Positions 54,701 to 64,000 of a stretch of DNA of 64,000 nucleotides are shown in pieces (positions within the stretch are counted from its first letter, which is position 1; each line of letters starts with the position of its first letter). The stretch covers positions 434,001 through 498,000 of the forward strand of contig JAPFFF010000013.1 in assembly GCA_039105265.1 (NCBI GenBank), in the 5' to 3' direction. The position numbers were made by a program, and so were the translations under genes. The notes under the pieces were generated by a model, which worked only from the letters and a program-made list of their open reading frames with translations, was not told where the DNA came from and did no database searches. This DNA is from Tritrichomonas musculus. Its lineage: Eukaryota; Parabasalia; Tritrichomonadida; Tritrichomonadidae.

Positions 54701-55820
54701 TGGCCTTGGTGCTATTTATTATGAAGGACTGCATGTAGCGCAAAATATTGATAAAGCAATTCATTATTTTATGTTAGCTGCAAATCAAAATCACTCAAAA
54801 GCAAAATTTAATCTTGGCGTTATTTACTATAAAGGACAATATGTTGCAAGAGATATGAATAAAGCAATTCATTATTTTACACTCGCTTCAAGTCAAAATA
54901 ATTCTAATGCACAATACAGTCTCGGTTTTATATATGACAAAGGAGAATATGTCGCAAAAGATATTAATAAATCTATTCATTATTATACACTCGCCGCAAA
55001 TAAAAATCATTCAGTAGCACAATTTGATCTTGGATTAAAATATTTCGGTGGCCAATCAGTTGCTAGAGATATTAAAAAAGGAATATATTTGATTACACTT
55101 TCATCAATAAATGGATTTACTCCAGCCAATTTTTTTGTTGGTTGTATGTATCATGCTGGTAAGTATGCAAAAAGAGATATAGATAAAGCTATTCATTACT
55201 ATAAAGAAGCATCATCATTCAATATTAAACAAGCTAAAAACAACTTAGGAATACTCTATAAAAACGGTTTTAATGAAATAGTTACGAAGAACCTTGGATT
55301 GTCCATTGATTATTTTAAAGAAGCAATTCATCAGAAAAATGATATACTGAGTATGTATAATTTGGCACATCTTTATTTATATGAAGATCCTATTAAAAAT
55401 AGCATCGACGAATCAATTAAATTATTGATAAGATCAGTAAATGAGGGAGCTTTTCAACCATCAATGCAATTGTTGTGTTTGGCATTACTTAAGAGATATG
55501 GTTTTTATTTGGATATTATCAAAGAAGAAGTAGAAGAGAGATCAGGATCAAATAAAGAATTAGCATTTAAAGTCTGTAAAAAGATCTCAGATATGCAATT
55601 ATATGATGAAAAATGTTTTGAATCACAATATGAATATTATCGCAATATTGATTTCCTTTATAATCATAAATTGAAACCTATTCTTTCTAAATCAATCAAT
55701 GATATTGAATATATTGGGAATTCTATTCAAATTTCGAAAATTCCCAAGATTTCGAAAATGTTTTATGAAGGATTTAGTTTTGATATAGATAGGAACAAAG
55801 AATTTTGTAAATTAAAATAA
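51780..55820 (+). CDS. Kinase with about 19 Sel1 repeats, 1346 aa
   Basis: Residues 1-200 are a helical N-terminal domain common to this trichomonad kinase group (not named). The kinase domain is about 215-450. The glycine loop is lost (Asn-Asn-Gly-Ser-Ser-Ser-Ser), the ATP Lys is in CysLeuMetLys, the catalytic loop is TyrArgAspLeuLysProAsnAsn, the metal site is AspPheAsp instead of AspPheGly, and AlaProGlu is kept. Activity may be weak but is not excluded. About 19 Sel1 repeats of 36 residues (LysAspIleAsnLysAlaIle...AlaGlnPheAsnLeuGly) follow to about residue 1150 and form a large helical scaffold; neighbouring units are very alike, a sign of recent expansion. It is the longest uninterrupted host gene in the window. 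Confidence 0.85.
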   Translation: MMNLQNIQNIFDKKLFHFSNIYLDETIQNFNFFLIPVDYQYILESFQNNNKYNIIVIDEYIHPQNKCDTNDFFIICFDYNLLLIPSSDISLIFTILSSKKESIIYCISKKAKEKIDEAEKSFKPNMHFRFSEENDRSSIEKLAEPFFIKFRLNFDGINPEITAIIEYLWEIIRKSVSVFLIKIGYLNARYDRNVHFDEYLFSGIKDDDISSEKYIDLMLYNNGSSSSLYLVYLIQKEMICLMKTFSKTEEEKKLFEREHNNYLNIKHPLLPRYFGTAHYLSCNCLIIEYLEGKMLCEIDFSRKSLKATMKIIFEMMIIVAYLHCNGYIYRDLKPNNIIVDKNNTIYLIDFDRMIKSSLNSNPNITENFMTEYLAPEILNRKPFTYKADIYSLWKIISNIILKSNHKELSKIYEMFFECASSNEDDRPSISKLIDQFYIQFFSIVFNINEIKTKINYESDIYTFYLFLVAEYQDADTQKYLLTIYKNGCIIWKDVHNNIIFSYNYGQIYIKYQKNIQYLVPNMKKAIGYCMLVADQNNSIAQYNLGVTYEKGEYVKKDMNKAIYYYTLSANLNNQRAQYNLGSIYYYGKYVKKDINKAIYYFTLAANQNNPNAQFALGLIYFFGKYATKDINKAIYYFTLAANQNNSDAQFILGSIYEDNQYVTKDINKAIYYLTLASNQNNPNAQCNLGAIYFNGQYIMKDINKAFHYFTLSANQNNAIAQFNLGYIYFNGKDVTKDINKAIHYFELAAHQNHLRAQFDLGVIYYEGKYVMKDINKAIYYFTLAANQNHAGAQFNLGLIYDNNQYVINDINKAIHYYKLSADQNDPNAQFNLGLIYYEGQNVAKDINKAFHYFELAAKQNHSYALFYLGFIYYKGKYVTKDINKAIHYFTLAANQNNSNAQFILGIIYEDNQYVTKDINKAIRYYTLAANQNHSNAQFNLGLIYRNGQDVAKDINKAIHYYTLAANQNNSKAQFGLGAIYYEGLHVAQNIDKAIHYFMLAANQNHSKAKFNLGVIYYKGQYVARDMNKAIHYFTLASSQNNSNAQYSLGFIYDKGEYVAKDINKSIHYYTLAANKNHSVAQFDLGLKYFGGQSVARDIKKGIYLITLSSINGFTPANFFVGCMYHAGKYAKRDIDKAIHYYKEASSFNIKQAKNNLGILYKNGFNEIVTKNLGLSIDYFKEAIHQKNDILSMYNLAHLYLYEDPIKNSIDESIKLLIRSVNEGAFQPSMQLLCLALLKRYGFYLDIIKEEVEERSGSNKELAFKVCKKISDMQLYDEKCFESQYEYYRNIDFLYNHKLKPILSKSINDIEYIGNSIQISKIPKISKMFYEGFSFDIDRNKEFCKLK

Positions 55821-56490
55821 AGATAAAATAAAAATATGTCGGTAGAGGATTAAACTCTGGGCCCAAGAAATAGGATTGGAATCGAAAGGGATGACTTTTA
55901 ACATATATACATGGATTCATCCAAACATCATAATTCATCAGTGCAATATTAGTTTTCACTTTCATATTTGAAGTTATGAAAATTAATAATGTCGACTCAA
56001 ATTTTAAAATTAAGATATTATAAATATATTTTATAAACTAAGATATTTTAATTTTTAATTAAAGAAAATTATTATTTTCACTTTTAAATAACAAAATTCT
56101 TTGTTCCTATCTATATTGATGTTATTTTAATATATTAAATAGGATGATATAATGAAGTCAGCTAATAAAAAATTGACAAAATCACTGTACATATTGTTAT
56201 AACTTATTTCTTTTTCTATTTCTAATAACAAAAAGACGTTTATATTCAAAATTTTGAATAATATCTTAAAATTTTCTATGAATTAATAGAAAAGTATAAT
56301 AAAAAATAAAATATTTTTTTATATTTTGATTTGTTATTAAAAATTGGCAGAAGCTTTTCTGGTACTTTATTAAAAATAGAATAAAATGCAAACACATAAG
56401 ATCATATTCAAGATGAATAAGGATTTGGACTGTATAAATTTGAGATTTTTTTAATTATCTATTTTGGGAAAAATTCAATAAAATACGTTA

Positions 56491-56522
<32 letters not shown>

Positions 56523-56535
56523 GATTTAAAAATAG
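55821..56535. other. Gene-free stretch downstream of the kinase gene
   Basis: About 0.7 kb AT-rich DNA with a T run near 56491-56515. No feature beyond that is supported. Confidence 0.5.
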
Positions 56536-56827
56536 CGAGAAGCTTTTCAAGAAAAGAGGCAAAATCAAGCCAATGCAGATGAAAATAGAACAAAAGCTTT
56601 GGATGAAACAAAAACTGCCAAATTGAGAGAAGAAAACAAACAATTAAAAAAAAAGGATCAAAGAATTAGGAGACGAAATTGATAGTTTAACTGAAACAAT
56701 TGACGATTTAAATAATATAATAGATGTTTTTTTGATAACGAGTCAAATAAAAATGATTCTGTCATTTATGATATTTTCTGTGTATATGCATATACGAAAA
56801 TATAATTGTGAAGTAATTTTATATTAA
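56536..56827 (+). pseudogene. Coiled-coil protein relic
   Basis: Coding-like sequence without an ATG at the front. The first 50 codons (Arg-Glu-Ala-Phe-Gln-Glu-Lys-Arg... Leu-Arg-Glu-Glu-Asn-Lys-Gln-Leu) are a strong coiled coil. After an A run near 56650 the heptads go on in another frame (Ile-Lys-Glu-Leu-Gly-Asp-Glu-Ile), so one indel has broken it. It then passes into a hydrophobic stretch and a stop near 56827. The parent gene cannot be named. It is preceded by a long T run. Confidence 0.4.
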
Positions 56828-57075
56828 TATTCATTTTTAAAATTCATATATATATTTATTTATACTAGAATTAAACAATTTATCAAAAAAAATCTTTATC
56901 ATGCAACGATGATTAATCATTTTATTTAGCAAAACCCAGCCGTCAAAAATGCATAATATTTCATAAAACGAATTCATATCATATGTGCTTCTTATATTTT
57001 AAATTATAATTTATTAAATAAAACCATGATTTTTAAATGAATGTTTTATAAAAAAGATTTTCACAAAAAATGGTT

Positions 57076-57170
57076 ACACTTTCCGTTATGAAATCGAATT
57101 TTTCTGTAATCATAATGAGCTTTTCCGTTATCATAATGAACTTTTCCGTTATTAAAGTGGATATTTCAGC
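57076..57170. repeat. Short tandem repeat, about 28-30 bp period
   Basis: Three to four diverged copies built on ttttccgttatcataatga (near 57078, 57106, 57117 and 57138). A small minisatellite in gene-free DNA about 420 bases from a MULE-like element. Confidence 0.6.
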
Positions 57171-57593
57171 TATAATCCCGAAAAGACTGTAACAAAAATA
57201 CACTTGATCTATAGTTTATTCATAATAATCATTATTTCTTATTTATCTTATTATTACATAAGATTTAATAGAGATAAAACTTCAAAAAGGGATACCCTAT
57301 TGGAATATTCTTGTTTTAAATATTCAATTAAATCAGATAATTATTCTCTCAAAAATTTTATATGTAATTTTTTTCAATTTTCATTTTAATAGCATGAAAG
57401 TAAATATAAATAATTTAAACCAAAAATTATAAAATGTAATTGGAATTTTTAAAACAATAAATAATACGATGTTTCAAATAAAACAAAATTTTTTTAATTC
57501 TTTAAAATCTTGTTCAATAAATTGATTTTTGAAGAATAAATAAGTAATATATATTTGAATTTTATTTCTAAACATATATTTTAAAATACTCTT

Positions 57594-59031
57594 AAGGATG
57601 TCGGTTTTGGGCAATTTGGCTTTGGGCAGCCCAACCCATTGCCTTTTTATATTTGGGTAAGTGGGAAATTATTAAAATACAAAATTGAATAAACTCATGC
57701 AAAATATTCATTATAATAAATCAATTTTTTTGATATTAATTGTAAACTTTTTGAGTATTGCTAATAATATTTTTATTTAATTATTTGATTGTTTAAATAT
57801 ATATAGTTTTGAAAAAGTTATAAAAAATTGAATTAATAAAAAAAATTCAAAACATGTCGGTGCTTTGGGCAATAACCGATTTTTCTCAGAATTTTCTAGG
57901 GTTTATGTGCTCATTGCCCAAAATTGTGTAGTTTACATTTAATTTCTTGGGCAAACGGTTTTTGGGAAATAATGAAAAATGTCTTATTATACTTTTTTTG
58001 GTTATATAAATGTTTTATTTTAAATATATAATAAATAATGAAAATTATATGCATTTGGAAAGTAAGATAAGGAAATATTTATATATTCAGCATTTGAATT
58101 GTGCTTTAATTTCATACAAATATTTTTTCTGAGCTTTTTAATCGTTGTTTTTAATTTTTCTCTAAACATTCAATTTAAAATTATAATATCTTAATAATTA
58201 AAAATATTTTTTATTATTTGTTTAGCTTTCTATATACTAATTAATATATAAATGCTATATTTATAATAAAATTAATTTTATGTCATATATTAATTGAGAT
58301 ATTACAAAAAATTTCATATCGAACGCGAGAATTTAAAAACTTAGTTTATTTTTTCAAGTCTCAGAAATAAGTGAATTTTTTCTCTCAAAATATTTCTTAT
58401 TATTCAATTCCATCAAAAAGTTATTTTTTATATCATGAAAAAGGTAGTTTATTTTTTTATAAAACAATTGAAAAAGTTGGTATTTTCTGAGAAGATAGAA
58501 TCGCTGTTTTTTAAATATCTAGGATTCCAGTTTGCTAACAAACGTTTTTGTCATCTCTTTACATGCCATTTTTTCACTTTTTTTTATAATTAAAAGTAAA
58601 ATTCATCAATTGTATGCTGCCTTCTTGTCAGTTAACTTATCGGCTGATCATTGATTGTTGGATCATATCGATGATTTAATTAATCAGTTGTAAGCAAATC
58701 ATCTGTTTAAAACGACTGATAAATCGCTTTCAATTGAACATCTTAAAATCTCTGAAATTAAATCTCAATTTGAATTGATACAAGTTTGTAAGAGAGAATT
58801 AAAACTCGAACAAAGCTAACCAATCTCGTTTTTGGGAAATTCATTCCAAATTTTGGATTGAGATTGATTGATTGATTCTAGTGTTTGCGAAAATTGAGAA
58901 GTGCCTGGTTCGATTTTTCGAATTATGCTTTTTTTTTTTTATATACCCCGCTCGCCCAATTTTTTTTATGAAACTCTCTGCCCAAAACCGTTTGCCCAAA
59001 AAAAAATCAAATTGCCCAAATCGACATCCTT
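57594..59031. mobile_element. MULE-like non-autonomous transposon, 1438 bp
   Basis: Inverted ends AAGGATGTCG followed by TTTGGGCAATTTG (about 24 bases, one difference) lie at 57594-57617 and 59008-59031. AATACTCTT flanks both sides exactly (57585-57593 and 59032-59040), a nine-base duplication as made by Mutator-like elements. Subterminal DNA holds many TTGGGCA/TGCCCAA motifs and a gggcaataaccgatttttc core shared in type with the copies at 20480 and 46270. There is no transposase. A coding-like fragment at 58589-58819 may be captured host sequence. Confidence 0.85.
58589..58819 (+). pseudogene. Coding-like fragment inside the MULE-like element
   Basis: About 76 codons in one frame with two internal stops. 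The composition is protein-like: Leu-Leu-Asp-His-Ile-Asp-Asp-Leu-Ile-Asn-Gln-Leu, then Ser-Glu-Ile-Lys-Ser-Gln-Phe-Glu-Leu-Ile-Gln. The helical, charged pattern ends at TAA 58817. The product is not recognised. Its GC content is higher than the rest of the element, which would fit capture of a gene piece, as MULEs are known to do. Confidence 0.3.
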
Positions 59032-59211
59032 AATACTCTTTATTACTCTATTTTTATTAAAAATTTTTTCAATTAAATTATTTGAATATAACCATTTTTT
59101 GATAATAATTTGGTTAATTTAAATTTTTCTTTATAAAGAAAAAATATTGTTCATTAATTATTTCCTTTTTAAACTTTAAATATAATATTTATAATATAAA
59201 ACAATTTATTA

Positions 59212-61685
59212 CCCTGATCTCGGATAAAATGAGAAAGTTAACGTATTTTTTTTTTAATAAAAAATCGTTATTAAAAAATGGTGAAATTTAGGTGAATTTT
59301 TGACCTTATAATAAAATAAAAACTTAATTGGCTTAAAAAAAAGAAAATGGATGAGAATGACTAAATACAAATATGGCTAATATAATTCATATGCATTAGT
59401 GTTTATATATAAAAGATATAAAGAAAAAATAAAGATGCTAAAAACAATATTATTTTAATATCTCAAAACATAATTGAAGATAAGGTAAAACTGATATTTA
59501 ATAATCTTAGTATTCATGAACCTTCTCTTTTGGATAGGTTATTAAAGAATTGATTTTTTTTTGGAAATAATATTCTGCTGCAATTGGCTGATTATAAAAT
59601 GTTACTGGTCGTATATGGAGAATTTTCCATCTATGTTTGTAATACTTCTCATATATTGTATTTAAATCGCTTGATTAAATAATTTTGTAAAAAAATTTCC
59701 AAAAATATCATCTTATTTGAGATTTTTCTTAGAAAGTAAAAAGATATGAGAAATCGCTTTGGCAATAATATAAACAATACATTTGATAGATTTAAAAGAG
59801 CTATATATTATTCTTTGTAATTTTTTCTAATTCATCATCTTAGAATATTATATGCATCAAGTGAAAACTGATTGGAATATTATAGTGCAATTAAGTAATT
59901 ATGAGGAAAAAATAGTATTTTTGCTGATTAAGTGTGTCCATAATAGAAAATTAAATCTTCAATTTAAGATTTGGTATTGGTACGAGAATTATAAATATTG
60001 ATAAATTTGTGTATCATATCTTTAATATTGGTCAATCAAATAACAAATAATATGAAGATAAGTGGTAAACCAATTCGTTTATTATATGTTGTTGATATTA
60101 ATAAACGGATTGTGGTATTTAAACTTTTTGAGTGAAAGCATCGGTCACTCAAACTTTTTGTTAACAAAAATAAAGATGATTTAAAATCATGTAAAATTTT
60201 GAACAAAAGTTGGATATGCTATGATCGATTGTTAAAATATAAGAGATGCTGCTTGGAGAATCGTTGTTGTTTGGAAGAGAATCGTTGCTGTTTGGGAGAG
60301 AATCGATGCTGCTTGGAGAATCGATGCTGCTTGGAAGAGAATCGTTGATGCTTGGAGAATCGTTGTTGTTTGGAGAATCGTTGTTGTTTGGGAGAGAATC
60401 GATGCTGCTTGGAGAATCGTTGTTGTTTGGAGAATCGTTGTTGTTTGGGAGAGAATCGTTGTTGTTTGGGAGAGAATCGATGCTGCTGGAAGAGAATCGT
60501 TGCTGCTTGGAGAATCGTTGTTGTTTGGAGAATCGTTGTTGTTTGGGAGAGAATCGTTGTTGTTTGGGAGAGAATCGATGCTGCTGGAAGAGAATCGTTG
60601 CTGCTTGGAGAATCGTTGTTGTTTGGGAGAGAATCGTTGTTGTTTGGGAGAGAATCGATGCTGCTGGAAGAGAATCGTTGCTGCTTGGAGAATCGTTGTT
60701 GTTTGGGAGAGAATCGATGCTGCTTGGAGAATCGTTGTTGTTTGGAGAATCGTTGTTGTTTGGGAGAGAATCGATGCTGCTGGAAGAGAATCGTTGCTGC
60801 TTGGAGAATCGTTGTTGTTTGGAGAATCGTTGTTGTTTGGGAGAGAATCGATGCTGCTTGGAGAATCGTTGTTGTTTGGGAGAGAATCGATGCTGCTGGA
60901 AGAGAATCGTTGCTGCTTGGAGAATCGTTGTTGTTTGGAGAATCGTTGTTGTTTGGGAGAGAATCGTTGTTGTTTGGGAGAGAATCGATGCTGCTGGAAG
61001 AGAATCGTTGTTGTTTGGAGAATCGTTGTTGTTTGGGAGAGAATCGTTGTTGTTTGGGAGAGAATCGATGCTGCTGGAAGAGAATCGTTGCTGCTTGGAG
61101 AATCGTTGTTGTTTGGGAGAGAATCGATGCTGCTTGGAGAATCGTTGTTGTTTGGAGAATCGTTGTTGTTTGGGAGAGAATCGATGCTGCTGGAAGAGAA
61201 TCGTTGCTGCTTGGAGAATCGTTGTTGTTTGGAGAATCGTTGTTGTTTGGGAGAGAATCGATGCTGCTTGGAGAATCGTTGTTGTTTGGGAGAGAATCGA
61301 TGCTGCTTGGAGAATCGTTGTTGTTTGGAAGAGAATCGGTAATGTTAGTATAAAATTATTGTTGTTGGAAGAGAATTTTTGGGAAAAATTGCTGATCTAT
61401 CGCAGATCTTTGTTGAATATCTATATTATTTGGACTTTCTACAGAAAAATTATTTTCAATTGTTTTTTTTTTGTGCCGTTAAGTGACTTCACATTGTAAT
61501 CAGAAGATTTAATTTTATTCAAAAAATACATAATAAAATGATCAAATAATTAAAATGTTGTAGAGAGATTTCGATAAATCATTTATTTCTTTAGAATCAC
61601 AATATTTTTTTCAGAGTAAAAATCGTTAACAGAATAAAAAAAAAACTTAACCATACTAACTTTCTCATTTTATCCGAGATCAGGG
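59212..61685. mobile_element. TA-flanked transposon carrying a minisatellite, 2474 bp
   Basis: A 29-base perfect inverted repeat beginning CCCTGATCTCGGATAAAATG lies at 59212-59240 and 61657-61685, each end next to TA (59210-59211 and 61686-61687), as in Tc1/mariner-type elements. Inside are a 1-kb AT-rich left part with only short coding-like scraps (for example 59461-59550 and 60052-60138), the repeat array 60243-61338 and a short right part. No transposase can be recognised, so it is non-autonomous. Perfect ends argue for recent movement together with the array. Confidence 0.8.
60243..61338. repeat. Minisatellite of 18-, 20- and 21-bp units inside a transposon
   Basis: About 55 units built on gagaatcgttgttgtttg. 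Variants replace the core with gatgctgct or gttgctgct, or add three bases (ggga-gagaatcg). The 20-base form shifts the reading frame, so the three long plus-strand frames across the array mix the same peptides (SerLeuLeuPheGly, AsnArgCysCysLeu, IleValValValTrp) and are not credible genes. Higher-order groups of 5-7 units recur. Its GC content stands out from the host element. Confidence 0.9.
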
Positions 61686-61754
61686 TAAATGAATTATTTC
61701 TTCATATATTTAGATAAACTAGTTTATCATTTTGTTAAAGAATAATTATTTAAA

Positions 61755-63570
61755 ATGTTTTTTGTATTTTTACTCGCTTTTATCCTGAAAGATGCCACTG
61801 GTTCCACACCAGTTCCAGTGCCTACCCCAAAAGCGGTTCCAATGTCAGTTGGCATATTCCAGATGTCTCGTACAGGGAAACTGGCATGCAACAAAGGTAA
61901 TACTTATTTTGATCTTAAATAAATTCAGCATATGGATTGCAACAACGAAGACCTTAGTTCAGCTGCAGCCTATCAATGCGGTCTTGTATGCAACACTAGT
62001 GATGGTTCTCTTGAATACACATTCAAAGGCATCCAGTTTGCCATCTATGGGACAAACTCTCTTCAGTTTTGCAAATTTCAAGTTTCAATTAATGACACAG
62101 CTGAACAAGTAATCAACGAGTACGGTGTTGTATCAAAAGAGTACGCGCTATTATACACATCAAGAGAGCTGGACTACGGAGAACACAAGATAAAGACATC
62201 ACCAGTTGAAGGGACATATGAAATATACAAATTTGTTTACTGGCCATCTAAGAATGCACGGCGTATCAATATATCAGAATTCAGTGGTTCATGGGTCTAT
62301 GAAACAGATGGCATTGGGGGAGTTAGACAGAACAAGGCTGGTGGTGGCCCAGCACGAGAAATATCTAACATTGGATGCACCAATATATGGGTCTATGGAA
62401 CACTAGGCAATTGGCTCGGAAAATCCACACTTTCATTTGGTGACTTTTCACATGATATTAATGAATTACAAAGCGACCGCAAAGACAACACATTAATTTA
62501 TGAAACCCCTGAATTCAGCTATGCAAGTGGTACAATTAAGTTTTCAAGTCCAACAGGCAGCTTTGTTATCAATTGCGTGTTTGCGACTGATCCAATGTTT
62601 GTCAACGATATCATTTTAGACGACTCTAACTACACCGAATATGATGATCGTCGAACGCGCGTAGAATATCAATGTCCACGTCGTCAAGTCCAATTTCACG
62701 AAGTTCCACAACGATGATGGTGGTGCTATTCATTTAGAAAACTGCGGAATTGCATGTGAACGAACATCCTTCATTGAATGCTTGTCGACGAAAGGCGGTG
62801 GTGGTGCCATTTACATTCACAATGTACAAAACACTATCAATAATGTCAATTTCAATGGTCTTACATTTGAGAGGTGCAGTGCTGAGTACGGAGGTGTTGC
62901 TTATATCTATTCAAGTCAATTGAGTAACACTGTTGAGTTTGTGTCATGTAAATTCTATTACAACGTGGCAACCGTGGAAGAGGCTGAGGATGATTTGTGT
63001 GGTGGAAGTGCAATCTTCTTATCTTCTAAAATTGGTTTTGTTAAACGTTGCACTTTTAGAAACAACACTGTTAAGCTTTTGAACGATTATAATACAAATT
63101 CTAAATCATTGCTTGATGAAAAACATTCATTTTCAATCATCAATTGTAACTTTGATATTTCAAGCGATTCTAAGTACGCACTCTTTTATTCTGCTGGAAT
63201 CGATGGAATTAAAATTGAACTTGAGAATTGCGTCTTTTCTGGTGATTTAGATGATGATGCTCATTTTATTGATGGTAGATTGTTGAAGAAGAATTCACCT
63301 AAGCTGGCCATTAAATCTTGCAAGTTTTCAAGTCCTTCAAATAAGGTTTTCAATTCGAGCCCTGATAATCAATTCGTATCAGTAAACTTAAAGGAGCAAG
63401 AGTTCAATTATGAACTGCTTGATACTAGGAAATTTTATAAATTTATTAAATTAACTGCTCCGGCTTCTATTTGCGTCATTGCACTCTTTTTAATAACCAT
63501 CTTTATGGTAGTTTGGAAGATGAAAAATTACTCTAAAAATAATCAGAATGAAGATGAAACGTCTCTTTGA
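61755..63570 (+). pseudogene. Beta-helix surface protein, broken by one stop and one frameshift
   Basis: The start at 61755 gives a clear signal peptide (about 17 residues) and a Pro/Val linker. An in-frame TAA at 61920 interrupts the frame, which then goes on to about 62717. The beta-helix part continues in a second frame from about 62653 to 63570, with Gly-Gly-Ala-Ile-His, Gly-Gly-Gly-Gly-Ala-Ile-Tyr turns and regular Cys, as in the C-terminal half of the 31952-35737 protein. A membrane span at the end and a polar tail complete it. An intron across the stop is unlikely: the obvious GT...AG choice is 32 bases and would lose the frame. It is a host gene decayed at two sites, or has sequence errors. 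GC content is higher than nearby spacer. Confidence 0.7.
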
Positions 63571-64000
63571 AGTTAAAGGCGTTTCAAATAGTTGATTGAC
63601 AATTATTTAATAAAAATTTTTAATTTTTATAAAACTTTTATATCTTGGTTTTATTTTCATGTAAAAAATTTATTAATTTGAAATATATTCTAATTATTCA
63701 CATATAAATGATATATTTCAATATTGACTTCTCCCCTGGGAACTCTTTTTGTCTCCTCTGTTTCGCTTTCGGCTGTATGCCCTACTTGAAGATTTTTTTA
63801 TGTAAAGTATTCAAAAAGTTGCATTTTTACCGTGCGTCGTAGAAGTATTGTAAAATAAACTATTCAATGAACGACCAAATAGCCCTATTTTACAAAACCG
63901 CCGAAGGGCTATCTCTTCTGTTTTCAATGTTTTTTTTTTTATTACAAAAAAGTTTCTCGTAAAATAAATAACAAAGTCATATTTATGCCTCGCCAAAGCC
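63571..64000. other. Gene-free stretch with a small hairpin
   Basis: AT-rich 3' flank, then slightly GC-richer DNA from 63725. An 8-base inverted pair (atagccct, 63879-63886 and 63905-63912) could form a hairpin. No gene is supported before the window ends. Confidence 0.45.

Noticed and set aside
57204-57389. A 61-residue frame
   Set aside because: AT-rich, Ile/Tyr/Phe-dominated composition typical of chance frames in this spacer.
58905-58920. A ggttcga-like tRNA T-arm motif
   Set aside because: No matching acceptor or anticodon stems could be folded around it.
60246-61499. Three long overlapping plus-strand frames rich in Cys, Leu and Arg
   Set aside because: They are three readings of one minisatellite with mixed 18-, 20- and 21-base units, so none keeps a constant peptide.
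61886-61930. A short intron spanning the in-frame stop of the surface-protein gene
   Set aside because: The GT...AG pair encloses 32 bases, which would shift the frame, and the known trichomonad splice motifs are absent.
63811-63996. A minus-strand frame at the window end
   Set aside because: No domain and ordinary spacer composition; a small hairpin explains the only structure seen.

Overview
The window looks like nuclear DNA of an AT-rich trichomonad (Parabasalia), most likely a Tritrichomonas foetus-like species. The case rests on gene content and style: intron-poor genes on both strands, a Maverick/Polinton, pogo-type and P-type transposases, ankyrin proteins of the DUF3447 type, protein kinases carrying Sel1 or ubiquitin-like modules, and beta-helix surface proteins with one C-terminal membrane span. 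The species call is inference from family knowledge, not from a search.

Layout. 1-~7438: right part of a Maverick/Polinton whose other end lies left of the window; it abuts, and probably truncates, an EF-hand/WD-repeat gene (7436-8266, -). 8365-10558: a complete-looking pogo transposon with inverted ends on TA. 10612-14637 (-): SAC9-like phosphoinositide phosphatase. 16745-20201: about 128 copies of a 27-bp minisatellite. 20226-25796: repeat-rich DNA with a Myb relic, a decayed P-type transposase and a Rad23-like relic followed by a 33-base A run. 25797-39235: LCAT-like lipase, a kinase with ubiquitin-like tail, a discoidin-like/beta-helix surface protein and a frameshifted kinase-Sel1 gene, all on the minus strand, with several small transposons between them. 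40197-45501 (+): ankyrin gene split by a 3.5-kb array in which 25-bp repeats alternate with copies of one ankyrin module. 46270-51779: nested non-autonomous transposons. 51780-55820 (+): a large intact kinase with about 19 Sel1 repeats. 57594-61685: a MULE-like element and a TA-flanked element that carries a second minisatellite. 61755-63570 (+): a broken surface-protein gene.

Host functions in view are lipid and phosphoinositide turnover (SAC phosphatase, LCAT-like lipase), signalling (three kinases and one kinase relic) and the cell surface (two beta-helix proteins). I see no operon logic and no linked pathway.

The strongest new signal is the dense layer of non-autonomous DNA transposons recognisable only by their inverted ends and target duplications. 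At least seven have defined boundaries. Two are nested, and two have an empty-site counterpart inside this same window. I did not find a convincing new multi-gene system. I saw no rRNA, tRNA or true CRISPR array.
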